A stretch of 64,000 nucleotides of DNA from CAWFNW01 sp963817405 (GCA_963817405.1 CAWFNW010000001.1:496001-560000), one strand, 5' to 3'. Counted from the stretch's first letter, positions 1-8,976 are shown. The notes: generated from the letters alone by a model not told the origin. Numbers and translations are program-made.

Positions 1-319
1 CCGGCGATGCCGTGCGCACCGCGAAGTCGCACCGGAAGGTGACGGGGAGCCGAAGTGCGGGGAGGGTCGCGGGCTCAACCAGGAGCAGGATCCGCAGCTC
101 GACACCTTCGGCAGCGATCCGCTCGAGCATGCCGGTGACCGTCTCGGGGCTCCGTCCGACGTCGACCACAGCGCCGTCGAAACCGCCGTCCGCCAGTCGT
201 GACCGTGCCTCATCGAGCGACACCGTGACGAGCTCGGCGTCGATCCCCGCAAGCGCGTCTCGGGCCCACGCCACGGCGTGAGCGTCATCGCATGCAAGCA
301 GCACGTGCTTCATGTGCAT
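1..319 (-). CDS. Receiver-like domain protein, partial (C-terminus off the left edge)
   Basis: An open minus-strand frame begins at ATG 319 (a second in-frame ATG lies at 313) and runs off the window without a stop. The visible part is about 106 residues. It starts MHMKHVLLACDD and has the alternating hydrophobic pattern of a CheY-like receiver (VLLACDD, then FDGAVVDVG around residue 52), but the usual phospho-acceptor region reads VVDVG, so the acidic pocket may be incomplete. It lies downstream of glnA in the same direction, separated by a strong hairpin. A degenerate response regulator or DNA-binding regulator is my best guess; the output domain is outside the window. Confidence 0.5.
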   Translation of the reverse strand, partial: MHMKHVLLACDDAHAVAWARDALAGIDAELVTVSLDEARSRLADGGFDGAVVDVGRSPETVTGMLERIAAEGVELRILLLVEPATLPALRLPVTFRCDFAVRTASP

Positions 320-351
320 GATTCTACGCCGCTCCGCTCCGTGTATCCGAA

Positions 352-382
352 GGCGCCGGACGGGGTGTCCCCGCCCGGCGCC
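352..382 (-). terminator. Hairpin downstream of glnA
   Basis: Two 14-nt GC-rich arms (352-365 and 369-382) pair with one G-U type mismatch around a 3-nt loop. It sits about 80 nt past the glnA stop and before the next minus-strand gene. There is no clear T-run, so it is a probable rather than canonical intrinsic terminator. Confidence 0.5.
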
Positions 383-462
383 ATTGCCGTGCTTTCACGT
401 GAAGCCGCTCTCATTTGCGAGCCGCACGACCCACTCACGTGTCTCTCGACACGGAAGCTTCG

Positions 463-1800
463 CTAGATAACTGACAGGTACCGGTCGAGCTCCCACTGCG
501 AGACGTTCTTCAGGTAGTCGGCCCACTCGGCCTTCTTGTTCTCCACGTAGAACTCGTGGATGTGCTCGCCGAGGATCTCCTTCATGACCGCCGAGTGCTC
601 GAAGCGCTCGATCGCTGCGCCGAGGTTCTCCGGGAGCGTCAGGATACCGGCCGCCTCCAACTCCTCCGGCGTCATCTCGAAGATGTCGTTCGTGGCCTCG
701 GGCATAAGTTCCAGGCCCTCTTCGATGCCCTTGAGGCCGGCACCGAGCATGACTGCGAACGCGAGGTAGGGGTTGGCCGAGGGGTCCGGGCTGCGAAGCT
801 CCACGCGCGTCGCGACTTCCTTGCCGGGCTTGTACATCGGCACGCGGACCATCGCTGAACGGTTGCGGCGCGCCCATGACACATAGACGGGGGCCTCGTA
901 GCCGGGAACCAGGCGCTTGTACGAGTTCACGAGCGGGTTAGTGATGGCGCAGAACTCGGGCGCGTACTTCAGCAGACCGGCGATGTACTGCTTGCCGACG
1001 GTGGAGAGGTTGAAGCCCTGCGGGTCGTCGGCGTCGAAGAACGCGTTGCCGTCCTTGCTGAACAGCGACTGGTGCGTGTGCATGCCCGAACCGTTCTGGC
1101 CCTGGACAGGCTTCGGCATGAAGGTGGCGTACACGCCGTTCTGGTGCGCGACTTCCTTGACCACGAGGCGGTACGTCATAACGGCGTCGGCCATCGTGAG
1201 CGCGTCCTGGTAGCGGAGGTCGATCTCGTGCTGCGACGGCGCAACCTCGTGGTGCGAGTACTCGACCGGAATGCCCATCTTCTCGAGCGTGAGCACGGTC
1301 TCGCGGCGGAGGTCGCTCGCGACGTCGAGCGGGGTGAGGTCGAAGTAGCCGCCCTGGTCCAGGGGCTCCCGGCCCTTGTCGTCGGCGAAGTAGAAGAACT
1401 CCAGCTCGGGGCCGACGTACATCGTGTAGCCCATGCCCGCGGCCTTGTCGAGTATCCGCTTGAGCGCGTAGCGCGGGTCGCCCTCGAACGGCGCGCCGTC
1501 CGGCTTCACGATGTCGCAGAACATGCGCGCAACGCCGTTCTCGCCGGGCCGCCACGGGAGCACCTGGAAGGTGCCCGCATCCGGATAGGCGATCATGTCG
1601 GACTCCTGGATGCGGGTGAAGCCGTCGATGGAGGAGCCGTCGAAGCCCATGCCCTCCTCGAACGCGCCTTCGAGCTCACTGTCGGTGACGGCGAACGACT
1701 TGAGTACGCCGAGCACGTCGGTAAACCAGAAGCGCATGAAGCGGATACCGCGCTCCTCGACGGTGGTGAGCACATAGTCCCGATCGAACTCAGCGGCCAT
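463..1800 (-). CDS. glnA: Glutamine synthetase, type I (GSI-alpha)
   Basis: Makes glutamine from glutamate, ammonia and ATP in the cytosol, supplying the glutamate synthase encoded just upstream. At 445 aa it has the length of a GSI subunit. The family landmarks are present in order: GFDGSSIDGF near residue 52, VGPELEFF near 126, EVAPSQHEID near 184, NGSGMHTHQS near 236, the NRSA loop near 312 and the RSPDPSANPYLA segment near 335. The region where GSI-beta enzymes carry the adenylylated tyrosine reads NDIFEMTPEE here, with Phe instead of Tyr, so control by adenylylation is unlikely and a GSI-alpha assignment fits. The start is supported by an AAGGAGG ribosome-binding site at 1806-1812. The upstream region carries a repeated GAAACATG element. 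Confidence 0.97.
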   Translation of the reverse strand: MAAEFDRDYVLTTVEERGIRFMRFWFTDVLGVLKSFAVTDSELEGAFEEGMGFDGSSIDGFTRIQESDMIAYPDAGTFQVLPWRPGENGVARMFCDIVKPDGAPFEGDPRYALKRILDKAAGMGYTMYVGPELEFFYFADDKGREPLDQGGYFDLTPLDVASDLRRETVLTLEKMGIPVEYSHHEVAPSQHEIDLRYQDALTMADAVMTYRLVVKEVAHQNGVYATFMPKPVQGQNGSGMHTHQSLFSKDGNAFFDADDPQGFNLSTVGKQYIAGLLKYAPEFCAITNPLVNSYKRLVPGYEAPVYVSWARRNRSAMVRVPMYKPGKEVATRVELRSPDPSANPYLAFAVMLGAGLKGIEEGLELMPEATNDIFEMTPEELEAAGILTLPENLGAAIERFEHSAVMKEILGEHIHEFYVENKKAEWADYLKNVSQWELDRYLSVI

Positions 1801-1870
1801 GTAGGTGCCTCCTTAATGGTCTTCGCCAGACTTCATGCGGGCGAGTTGACAACGTTTGGTGGTTTCCACG

Positions 1871-1899
1871 CTATCCGACACATGTTTCGTGCATGTTTC
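1871..1899 (-). promoter_or_regulatory. glnA promoter region with two GAAACATG direct repeats
   Basis: Reading the minus strand, GAAACATG occurs twice exactly 11 nt apart (1899-1892 and 1888-1881), just upstream of a GGATAG -10-like hexamer (1876-1871). An 11-bp GAAAC period resembles half of the actinobacterial GlnR box, but the GTnAC half is not evident. It would overlap the -35 region. Candidate nitrogen-control site only. Confidence 0.35.
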
Positions 1900-1937
1900 G
1901 GTTGTGAGTGCAGTGCAAGAAATCCGTCCCCGATCGC

Positions 1938-2753
1938 CTACATGGACGCGTAGAGCTTCCCGTACGGCCGGTGACTGAACGGCGCGAGCTTCGTGAACGG
2001 GGCGGAGAGGATCTCCTCGGCATCCAGACCGAGCGCCTGCGCGTACGCCTCGATGTGCGGGCGCAGCACCGCCAGGTCCTCCTCGGTCGCCTCGGCGATG
2101 CCCACCTCTTTGCCGCACTGCCACGGCTCGACCGTGCCACGCAGGAAGATGACACCGCCGTGCATCCCCGCGCCGACGAACGAGCCCACGAGCGGCTGCT
2201 CGGGGAACTGCGTGTTCATCCCGAGGAGCACGAGGAGACCGCCCGCCATGTACTCGCCGAAGAAGTCGCGCGCCTTGCCACCGCACACCATGACCGGGAC
2301 GTGCTTCTCGTACGCCTTCATGTGGATGCCGACGCGGTAGCCGACGTCGCCTTTCACGAAGACCGCGCCGCCGCGCATGCCGTAGCCGAGCACGTCGCCG
2401 GCGTCACCGTGCACGACGACCCTGCCGGCATTCATCGTGTTGCCCACGCCATCCTGCGCGTTGCCGAACACCTCGACCGTCGGACCGTCGAGGAACATCC
2501 CGAGGTCGCCGCCGGCGGTACCGTGGACCTCGATCGTGACGCCGGTGCCGTCAACGCCGGTACCGATGTAGCGCTGGCCGTTGACGTCGTTCAGCACCAC
2601 CCGTTTCGCTCCGGCAGCGACTTCCTCGCGCACCGCCTCGTTCAGCTGCCGGTAGTAGATGCCCCGGGCGTCGATGGTGGCGACGTCGCCTTCGCGCTCG
2701 ACTGCCGGCGCTATCTGCCGGTAGCCCTCGATCACACCTGTCGTCATCGTCAT
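1938..2753 (-). CDS. Glutamate synthase GXGXG-domain subunit (split GltB, domain 3)
   Basis: This 271-aa protein is the beta-helix (GXGXG) domain that forms the C-terminus of bacterial GltB, here a separate polypeptide as in archaeal-type glutamate synthases. Repeated glycine-rich turns are visible (GTAGGDLGMFLDG, GNAQDGVGN, GDAGDVLGYGMRGG, GKARDFFGEYMAGG), each one turn of the helix. In the complete enzyme this domain is structural and lines the ammonia tunnel. The start at 2753 (MTMTTGVIEG) has an AGGGGAGGCGAG ribosome-binding site; the open frame extends further upstream into the neighbouring gene, but that part has no homologous character. It follows the FMN subunit by 10 nt. Confidence 0.92.
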   Translation of the reverse strand: MTMTTGVIEGYRQIAPAVEREGDVATIDARGIYYRQLNEAVREEVAAGAKRVVLNDVNGQRYIGTGVDGTGVTIEVHGTAGGDLGMFLDGPTVEVFGNAQDGVGNTMNAGRVVVHGDAGDVLGYGMRGGAVFVKGDVGYRVGIHMKAYEKHVPVMVCGGKARDFFGEYMAGGLLVLLGMNTQFPEQPLVGSFVGAGMHGGVIFLRGTVEPWQCGKEVGIAEATEEDLAVLRPHIEAYAQALGLDAEEILSAPFTKLAPFSHRPYGKLYASM

Positions 2754-2763
2754 CTCGCCTCCC

Positions 2764-4275
2764 CTACATCCCCGCCGGCTTGACGCCGAGGACCCGGTTG
2801 GTCTGTTCGTCCAGCCCCAGCGAGCGCAGCCGCTCACGCGAACCGCGCAGCGACTCGACCGCGTTCACGCCGAGCGCGCCGAGGATCTCCTGGAGCTCGT
2901 GGCTCCATGCGGTCACGAGGTTCACCAACCGCTCAGCGCCCCACTCGGGGTCGATGCGGCGCGTGAGCTCCGGCTTCTGCGTGGTGATGCCCCACGAGCA
3001 GTTGCCGGTATGGCAGCTGTGGCACATGTGGCAGCCGAGCGCCATGAGCGCCGCCGACGCGATGGCGACGCTGTCCGCACCGAGCGCGATCGCCTTCGCG
3101 ACGTCCGCCGAGGAGCGGATGGAGCCGGCGGCGATGATCGAGGCCTGGTTGCGGATGCCCTCGTCGCGCAGCCGCTGGTCGACCGCCGCGATCGCGATCT
3201 CGATGGGGATGCCGATGTGGTCGCGCACGACCTGCGGCGCGGCGCCCGTGCCACCGCGAAAGCCGTCGAGGTAGATGTAGTCGGCGCCCGCGCGCACAAT
3301 GCCTGAGGCGATCGCGGCGACGTTGTGCACGGCGGCGATCTTCACGCCGACGGGCTTGTAGCCGCTCGCCTCCTTGAGCGCGTAGATGAGCTGGCGCAGG
3401 TCCTCGATCGAGTAGATGTCGTGGTGCGGCGCGGGGCTGATGGCGTCGGTTCCCTGCGGGATCATGCGCGTCGATGAGACCTCGCGATCGATCTTCTCGC
3501 CCGGCAGGTGCCCGCCGATGCCCGGCTTGGCGCCCTGCCCGATCTTAATCTCGATGGCCGCACCCCGGTTCAGGTACTCCGAGTTGACCCCGAAGCGGCC
3601 GGACGCCACCTGCACGATGACGTTGTCCTGGTACGGGTAGAGGTCGGCGTGCAGACCGCCCTCGCCGGTGTTCATGAGCGTGCCCAGTCGCTGTGCCGCC
3701 ATGGCGAGCGAGCGGTGCACGTTGAGTGAGACCGAGCCGTAGCTCATCGGCGAGAAGATGATCGGCGTGTCGATCTTGACGTTCTTTGCCATGCCCGCGT
3801 CCTCACGCAGCCGGAAACCGCCGGCGCCGTCGGGCTCCACGGCGACCGCATCGGGCTTGCGTCCGAGGTAGGTACGGAGCTCCATCGGCTCGCGGAGCGG
3901 GTCGATGGACGGGTTCGTCACCTGGCACGCGTCCAAGAGCAGGTGGTCGAAGATGCTCCCATGCGGCATCGGGCTGCCCATCGAGGTCAAGAGCACGCCG
4001 CCCGTCTCCGCCTGCTTCCACACGGCCTTCCGGGCCGCAGTCGACCAGTTGTCGTTGTCGCGAAACGCGAGCTGGTTCTTCTCGATGGTGATGCAGCGCG
4101 CCGGGCAGTACGTCACGCAGCGGTGGCAGGCCCGGCACTTGGCGTCGTCGGGGATGGGGCGCTCGTTGAAGTCGTAGACGCCCCAGCCGCACTGCTGCAC
4201 GCAGCGCCCGCACTTGTGGCACTTGTCGTAGTCGATCTTCACCCGGAACTCGGGCTGAATGAACGTGGTCGGCAT
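2764..4275 (-). CDS. Glutamate synthase FMN/ferredoxin subunit (split GltB, domain 2)
   Basis: This 503-aa subunit catalyses the reductive step, forming glutamate from 2-oxoglutarate and channelled ammonia on FMN. Residues about 14-60 hold two ferredoxin-type clusters (CHKCGRCVQQC and CRACHRCVTYCPARC), followed by the FMN-binding (beta/alpha)8 domain with PMSYGS, LNTGEGG-like MNTGEGG, GQGAKPGIGGHLPG and DGFRGGTGAAP. A late cysteine set (CHMCHSCHTGNCSWG) matches the family's 3Fe-4S-like site. Embedded ferredoxin clusters mean electrons can enter directly from ferredoxin or a partner iron-sulfur protein. No GltD-like NADPH subunit is encoded nearby. It lies between domain-1 and domain-3 subunits with gaps of 1 and 10 nt. 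Confidence 0.94.
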   Translation of the reverse strand: MPTTFIQPEFRVKIDYDKCHKCGRCVQQCGWGVYDFNERPIPDDAKCRACHRCVTYCPARCITIEKNQLAFRDNDNWSTAARKAVWKQAETGGVLLTSMGSPMPHGSIFDHLLLDACQVTNPSIDPLREPMELRTYLGRKPDAVAVEPDGAGGFRLREDAGMAKNVKIDTPIIFSPMSYGSVSLNVHRSLAMAAQRLGTLMNTGEGGLHADLYPYQDNVIVQVASGRFGVNSEYLNRGAAIEIKIGQGAKPGIGGHLPGEKIDREVSSTRMIPQGTDAISPAPHHDIYSIEDLRQLIYALKEASGYKPVGVKIAAVHNVAAIASGIVRAGADYIYLDGFRGGTGAAPQVVRDHIGIPIEIAIAAVDQRLRDEGIRNQASIIAAGSIRSSADVAKAIALGADSVAIASAALMALGCHMCHSCHTGNCSWGITTQKPELTRRIDPEWGAERLVNLVTAWSHELQEILGALGVNAVESLRGSRERLRSLGLDEQTNRVLGVKPAGM

Positions 4276-4276
4276 C

Positions 4277-5509
4277 TTACGCGCTCACCTCCAGGACCTC
4301 GTCGCAGGAGTCCTCCGTGCCGGTGACCGCGCACGAGATCTCCTCAGGCGACAGGTGCACCCGCGCGTGCACGGGTTCGCCCGCGCCTCGTACCCGGGCG
4401 ATAGTCGGCTCGCCGGCCTTCGGCGCCCACACATGGTCGGGCTCGGGGATGATGGCGCGGATGGCGCTCTCTTCCGAGGCGACCATGACGACGCTCCCCT
4501 TCCGCGCCGCCACGAGCGGGCGGAGCTTGATGCGGTCGTTCAGGGCCACCATGCCGCCGTTGAAGCCGAGCACGATGGCGAACGGGCCGTTCAGCATCGC
4601 CGGACCGTAGACCTGGCGGAGTGCACGGTGAAGCTCAGCTTCAGCCTCAGGCATGCGGTCGATCTCGTCCCAGAGCGGCGACGCGAGCGCCTTGCAGGCA
4701 AGTTCCAGCGGCAGCCCGTGGCGCCGCAGCATGAGGTCGAACAGGTACGCGGCCACCTCGGTGTCGGTTCCGAGCGTGCATTGGTAGCCGAACTGCTCCA
4801 AGTAGCGGCTGTTGATGCCGTAGCTGGAGATCTCGCCGTTGTGCACGATCGACCAGTCCAAGAGCGTGAATGGGTGCGCGCCGCCCCACCAGCCCGGCGT
4901 GTTCGTGGGGAAGCGGTTGTGGCCGATCCATGTGTTGCCGGCGTACTCCTCCAAGCGGAAGAAGTGGCCGATCTGCTCGGGATAGCCGACGCCCTTGAAC
5001 GCGCCCATGTTCTTGCCGGAGGAGGCCACGAAGGCGCCGTCGACCGTCGCGTTTATGCGCATGACGGCCTTCACGACGTAGTCCTCGGCCGAGGCTTCGG
5101 TGGCGTCGAGCTTGTCCGGATAGGGGTTGAGGAAGTAGCGCCATAGAAGCGGCGCGTCGGTGATGCCCTTGACCGGGCGGGTCGGCATCGGCTCGGCGAG
5201 GTCGACTAGGAAGAGCTCGGCCAGAAGCGCCTCGGCGGCGTCCTTCGCGGTCGTGTCGTGGTACATCATGTGGAACGCGAAATGGTCCGGGAACTCGGGG
5301 TAGATGCCGTAGCCGGCGAAGCCGCCGCCAAGCCCGTTGCCGCGGTCGTGCTGCACGGCCATCGCAAGGATCGCGTCCTCGCCGCTCATGAGCGTGCCGC
5401 TCTCATCGCAGATGCCCATCAGACCGCACCCGCCGTGGATCTTGAACGGCGACTCCTCGCGGTACCGGGTCGGGTCGAACGTCAGGTAGCTGTCCATGTC
5501 GTACGTCAT
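4277..5509 (-). CDS. Glutamate synthase class-II glutamine amidotransferase subunit (split GltB, domain 1)
   Basis: This 410-aa protein is the Ntn-type glutaminase that releases ammonia from glutamine for the FMN subunit. The likely nucleophile is the Cys of GGCGLMGI at about residue 28, so about 27 residues would have to be removed to expose it, or the enzyme works differently from classical GltB where Cys is residue 1. Other family features are WIGHNRFPTNTPG, the VHNGEISS loop and GTDTEVAAYLFD. The start at 5509 follows a GGAG site; the open frame continues far upstream through the hdrBC gene, but that part is a shadow. It is 5 nt downstream of hdrBC. Confidence 0.92.
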   Translation of the reverse strand: MTYDMDSYLTFDPTRYREESPFKIHGGCGLMGICDESGTLMSGEDAILAMAVQHDRGNGLGGGFAGYGIYPEFPDHFAFHMMYHDTTAKDAAEALLAELFLVDLAEPMPTRPVKGITDAPLLWRYFLNPYPDKLDATEASAEDYVVKAVMRINATVDGAFVASSGKNMGAFKGVGYPEQIGHFFRLEEYAGNTWIGHNRFPTNTPGWWGGAHPFTLLDWSIVHNGEISSYGINSRYLEQFGYQCTLGTDTEVAAYLFDLMLRRHGLPLELACKALASPLWDEIDRMPEAEAELHRALRQVYGPAMLNGPFAIVLGFNGGMVALNDRIKLRPLVAARKGSVVMVASEESAIRAIIPEPDHVWAPKAGEPTIARVRGAGEPVHARVHLSPEEISCAVTGTEDSCDEVLEVSA

Positions 5510-5514
5510 CGGGC

Positions 5515-6840
5515 TCACTCCTCGACTTCGGCGAGCAGGCGTGCGATGGCATCGCCGCCGGTTGCGGGCAGGGGCGCCAGGCCGAGCTTCCTCCGTGCGG
5601 ACTCGCGTGGGGAGCCGAGCGAGCCGGTCGTGAGGAACGTGCTGTACGCAGCGGCAACCTGCTCGGGACCGGTCCCGGCGCGCATGGAGAGCTCCTTGAG
5701 CGTGCGGAAGACCTCGGCCATGCCGATACGGCTTGGGCACATCTCCTGGCACGTGTAGCACTCGAGGCACTTCCACAGCTGCGTATCGGCGATGACCTCG
5801 TCGATCTCGCCGCGGACGAGCGCGCTGATGATCTCGGTCGGCTGGAAGGTGGGGTCGATCTTGCAGACCGGGCAGTCGTCCTTGCACGCCTGGCACGCCG
5901 AGCACTTCCCGAGGAGCGAGACGTCGAAGCTTGCCGCCAACCGTTCGCGGTCGACCTCGCGCGCGCCCCACTTGGCCAGGAACGGCTGGACCGACACACG
6001 GTGCATGTCCAGGCCGATCTCCTCGGGGGCGTGCCCGTAGGCAAGCGCGATGAGCTCGGTCAGGTAGAGCACGGGGATGTGGATGCCCTCGTTCGCACGT
6101 TGGAGCGCTGCTTGGTTGAGGTCGAACTGCTGGAAGCACGACGGGCAGACGACGACGAGCGCGTCCACCTCGGCGCGCTGGAGGTCGTAGAGCTTGCGCC
6201 GAGCGAAGGCGAGCGAGCCCTCGCGCTCCCCCACCCGGTCGAGCGCGTTGCCGCAGCACTGCATCTTGGTGGGGTAGTCGACGAGGAGTGCGCCGAGCGA
6301 GGCGATGAGCGACTCGACCTTCGTCGGGTCGAGCGGATCGTCCCAGCGGACCGCGGGGCTCGGGCGCAGGAGGTGGCAGCCGTAGTGGACCGCGATCTTC
6401 ATGCCCCACAGCGGCTTGGTGACCTTCGAGGCGACGAGCGCCGCACCGAGGTCGTCGGCCAGCCACTCGGCGGCGTGCACGACGCGGAGCGTCCCGTCGT
6501 AGTGCAGGTCCTCACGTGCGAGACGCTCGTTGACGGCCTCCCGGTCGCGCCACTCGGTTGCGAGGTGGCTCTGCGCCTCCTTGAACGTCGAGTAGCAGCC
6601 GTTGCAGGGTGTTACGACATCGAGGCCCGCGCGCTCCACGAGGGCGAGGTTGCGCGCCGCGGCCGTGTAGAACGCGCGCTCGTCGTTGGCCTTCACGAGC
6701 ACGCCCTCGGGGCAGCACGTGTGGCCCTCGAGCTCGTGCACGTGTGCGCCGAGGTCGTCAAACACGATTCGCGTCGCCTTCTCGATGAAGGGAAACCGAG
6801 CGGGGATCGTGCATCCCCAGAAGACCGCGAACTCCTTCAT
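5515..6840 (-). CDS. HdrB-HdrC fusion iron-sulfur protein (heterodisulfide-reductase-like)
   Basis: 441 aa. The N-terminal about 290 residues are HdrB-like, with two CCG domains: a first Cys in FWGCT, HTCCPEG, PCNGC, then HYGCH, MQCCGNA and CPSC, each set matching the cysteine pattern that holds the noncubane 4Fe-4S cluster of HdrB. The C-terminal part is HdrC-like, with two CxxCxxCxxxCP motifs (CSACQACKDDCP, CLECYTCQEMCP). No substrate can be assigned; homologues move electrons between thiol/disulfides, ferredoxin or membrane carriers. It is the first gene of the unit with the three glutamate-synthase subunits, 5 nt before the amidotransferase, which suggests it supplies or accepts electrons for that enzyme (inference). 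Start 6840 chosen at MKEFAVFWGC. Confidence 0.85.
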   Translation of the reverse strand: MKEFAVFWGCTIPARFPFIEKATRIVFDDLGAHVHELEGHTCCPEGVLVKANDERAFYTAAARNLALVERAGLDVVTPCNGCYSTFKEAQSHLATEWRDREAVNERLAREDLHYDGTLRVVHAAEWLADDLGAALVASKVTKPLWGMKIAVHYGCHLLRPSPAVRWDDPLDPTKVESLIASLGALLVDYPTKMQCCGNALDRVGEREGSLAFARRKLYDLQRAEVDALVVVCPSCFQQFDLNQAALQRANEGIHIPVLYLTELIALAYGHAPEEIGLDMHRVSVQPFLAKWGAREVDRERLAASFDVSLLGKCSACQACKDDCPVCKIDPTFQPTEIISALVRGEIDEVIADTQLWKCLECYTCQEMCPSRIGMAEVFRTLKELSMRAGTGPEQVAAAYSTFLTTGSLGSPRESARRKLGLAPLPATGGDAIARLLAEVEE

Positions 6841-6959
6841 GCCGCTCCGCCTGTCGGTTGTCTGCCGTTTCGCGGGCGTCGCGTGTGAAACGAAAACGCC
6901 CACCGCCGACCGTCAGTGGTCGGGATGAGCGCCGTTGCTCGTGACTCTATGGGGCACGC

Positions 6960-7015
6960 CGTTGTGCCGTGGCGGTAGTCTAGCACCAGCTGTGCCGAAA
7001 CGGAAGAGCGTGCGA
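6960..7015 (-). promoter_or_regulatory. Probable promoter of the hdrBC-glutamate synthase unit
   Basis: On the minus strand TTCCGT and TAGACT are separated by 17 nt, about 130 nt before the hdrBC start. The long leader contains only a weak 6-bp inverted repeat (near 6907-6924). Match to sigma-70 consensus is moderate. Confidence 0.3.
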
Positions 7016-7029
7016 AACGCGGCGGAAAC

Positions 7030-8976
7030 CTACTCGTTCGGGATGACCCCGATGGCCGAGGAGTCTGCGCCCTCGCGGATGGGCAGCGAGTCGGCGTACT
7101 CAAGCGAGAGGCGCATGAGCTTCGTGACCGTCTCGAAGTCCGCGCGGTCCCGTGGCGCCGGGGCGACCTCGGCACCGGTCAGGAGGTCCCACGCACGCGC
7201 GTCGTCGAACGACAGTCCGGGCTGCACGATAACGCGATCATTGAGCATCGAGCCCGCGGCGGCGACCCCGCGCTGGCCGATCAGCGCTCTGGACGTCGTG
7301 AAGGCGTTGCGCCCGAAGTGCGGCATGCCGTCGAGGTTGATGCCGAGCGGATCGGCGAGCGTTGGCAGCATGTCCACCTGGCCGAGCGTGGTGTCGATGA
7401 TGTGCCCCTCGGTCTGTCCGGGAAGGTGGACGATGAACGGGACTCGCAGGACTTCGACGATGTTGTAGCCACCGCCGAACAGCTCGGCCAGCCTCCGAGA
7501 CTCCGCATCGGCCTCGGGCCTGCGAACCCCGAAGTGGTCGCCGTAGACCACGATCACGGAGTCGTCCCACAGCCCGGTCCGCCGGAGATCGTTGAGGAAC
7601 GCACCGACGGCGGCGTCCGCGTAGCTGATGGAAGACAGGTAGTCGCCCGTGAGCGTCCCCTCGAGATCGGCGGGTGCCTGGTAGGGCCGGTCTTCCGGCG
7701 GCGGGTAGTTGAACGGATGGTGCGAGGTCATCGTGATGAACTGCGCGTAGAGTGGCTCGCCGCGCTTGCGCAGCTCCAGGAGCGTGGCGAGGCCCTTGTC
7801 GAAGACGACCTCGTCCGAGCTTCCCCAGTGCCACTGGGGCGTCCACCCGATGTCCACGCGATCGTAGTACCGGTCGAAGCCGAGCGCTCTGTACAGGTTG
7901 GCGCGGTTCCAGAACGCTGCGATGTTCGCGTGGAACGTCACGCTGTGGTAGCCGTGCTCTTTCAGCAGCCGCGGGAGCGACGGGATCACGCGGTCGCCCC
8001 AACGGACGGACGCGGCCTCCTGCGGCGGCGGGTAGAGCGAGGTGTTGAAGACGAACTCCGCGTCGGAGGTGTTCCCCCGCGAAATCTGCGAGTACGCGCG
8101 GGGGAAGAACCAACTCTCGTTCGCGAAGGCGCTCAGGTTGGGGACCATCGGTTCACCTGCGAGTGTGCCGTTGATGAGCCCCGACTGCAGCGCCTCGACC
8201 TGGATGACGATGAGGTTCTTCCCGGCGAACGCCCCCGCCTCGAAGGTGGCCAGCCGCGCGGTTGGTTGCGTGCCCTGCGCGCGCTCAACCTCCTTTTCCG
8301 TCTTCGCCACCTGCTTCGGGTCCAAAGGTGCGGGTGGCTCAGGACGTATGATCAGGCCCTTGCCCGCTGAGACCTGGTAAGACAGGAGGCCCCACCGCCT
8401 GGCGGCAGCGATGGTGTTCACATCGCTCGGCAGTCGCCACGCGCCCGCGATCAGCACGCCCGACGTCACGGCTCCGATGAGCACTGCGAGCGCGATCACG
8501 GCCGCGCCCATGCGGCGATGCCGAGCGTTCTCGCCCGGGGCACGCTCAAGCTGCGGTCCTGCCGTGCGATTGAGCACGAGGGCCGCCGCGATCAGGATCG
8601 GGATGTCGAGCGCGTAGAGGAGGTGCACCGGGCGCAGAAGGCCGATCACGCTGTCCATCGTGTCGGCAGCCTGGCCGAGCATGCTTGCGAGCGCGGGAGT
8701 CAGCACCTGGTCGTAGTAGGCCGCGTACACGGCTGTGGCGAACATGATCGAGGCAAGTACCGCGTCGAGCACGATAAGGGCGAACCGACGGTACCTGCCC
8801 GCGACGATCGCGGTCAACATCACGAGGGTCGCCAGGAGCGGTCCCTCGAGGATGAGAGCCTGCACGACGCGCCCGTCGCCCAGCGCGAGCACCCGCGTGA
8901 GGTGCGCCTTCGCGACAAGGAGCAGCGCGACGACGAGCGCCTGCATACCTGCCGAGCGGAACTCAATGCGGCGCAT
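7030..8976 (-). CDS. LTA-synthase-family sulfatase/phosphoglycerol transferase, membrane protein
   Basis: 648 aa. The first about 210 residues hold several membrane segments, the usual five-helix layout of LtaS-like proteins. The remainder is an extracytoplasmic alkaline-phosphatase-superfamily domain. VIQVEAL supplies the first metal-binding Glu, GNTSDAEF contains the Thr that is the nucleophile of LtaS enzymes, and YGDHFG gives the Asp/His metal ligands. Such enzymes transfer glycerol-phosphate or related groups to envelope polymers. The gene overlaps pdtaR by one base (TGATG), so it is translated with the PdtaS/PdtaR signalling pair, suggesting envelope polymer synthesis as an output of that system (inference). 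The exact substrate is unknown. Confidence 0.88.
   Translation of the reverse strand: MRRIEFRSAGMQALVVALLLVAKAHLTRVLALGDGRVVQALILEGPLLATLVMLTAIVAGRYRRFALIVLDAVLASIMFATAVYAAYYDQVLTPALASMLGQAADTMDSVIGLLRPVHLLYALDIPILIAAALVLNRTAGPQLERAPGENARHRRMGAAVIALAVLIGAVTSGVLIAGAWRLPSDVNTIAAARRWGLLSYQVSAGKGLIIRPEPPAPLDPKQVAKTEKEVERAQGTQPTARLATFEAGAFAGKNLIVIQVEALQSGLINGTLAGEPMVPNLSAFANESWFFPRAYSQISRGNTSDAEFVFNTSLYPPPQEAASVRWGDRVIPSLPRLLKEHGYHSVTFHANIAAFWNRANLYRALGFDRYYDRVDIGWTPQWHWGSSDEVVFDKGLATLLELRKRGEPLYAQFITMTSHHPFNYPPPEDRPYQAPADLEGTLTGDYLSSISYADAAVGAFLNDLRRTGLWDDSVIVVYGDHFGVRRPEADAESRRLAELFGGGYNIVEVLRVPFIVHLPGQTEGHIIDTTLGQVDMLPTLADPLGINLDGMPHFGRNAFTTSRALIGQRGVAAAGSMLNDRVIVQPGLSFDDARAWDLLTGAEVAPAPRDRADFETVTKLMRLSLEYADSLPIREGADSSAIGVIPNE

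Noticed and set aside
5510..6466. N-terminal extension of the glutamate synthase amidotransferase into hdrBC
   Set aside because: The extension is a shadow of hdrBC; homology begins at MTYDMDSYL, where a ribosome-binding site lies.
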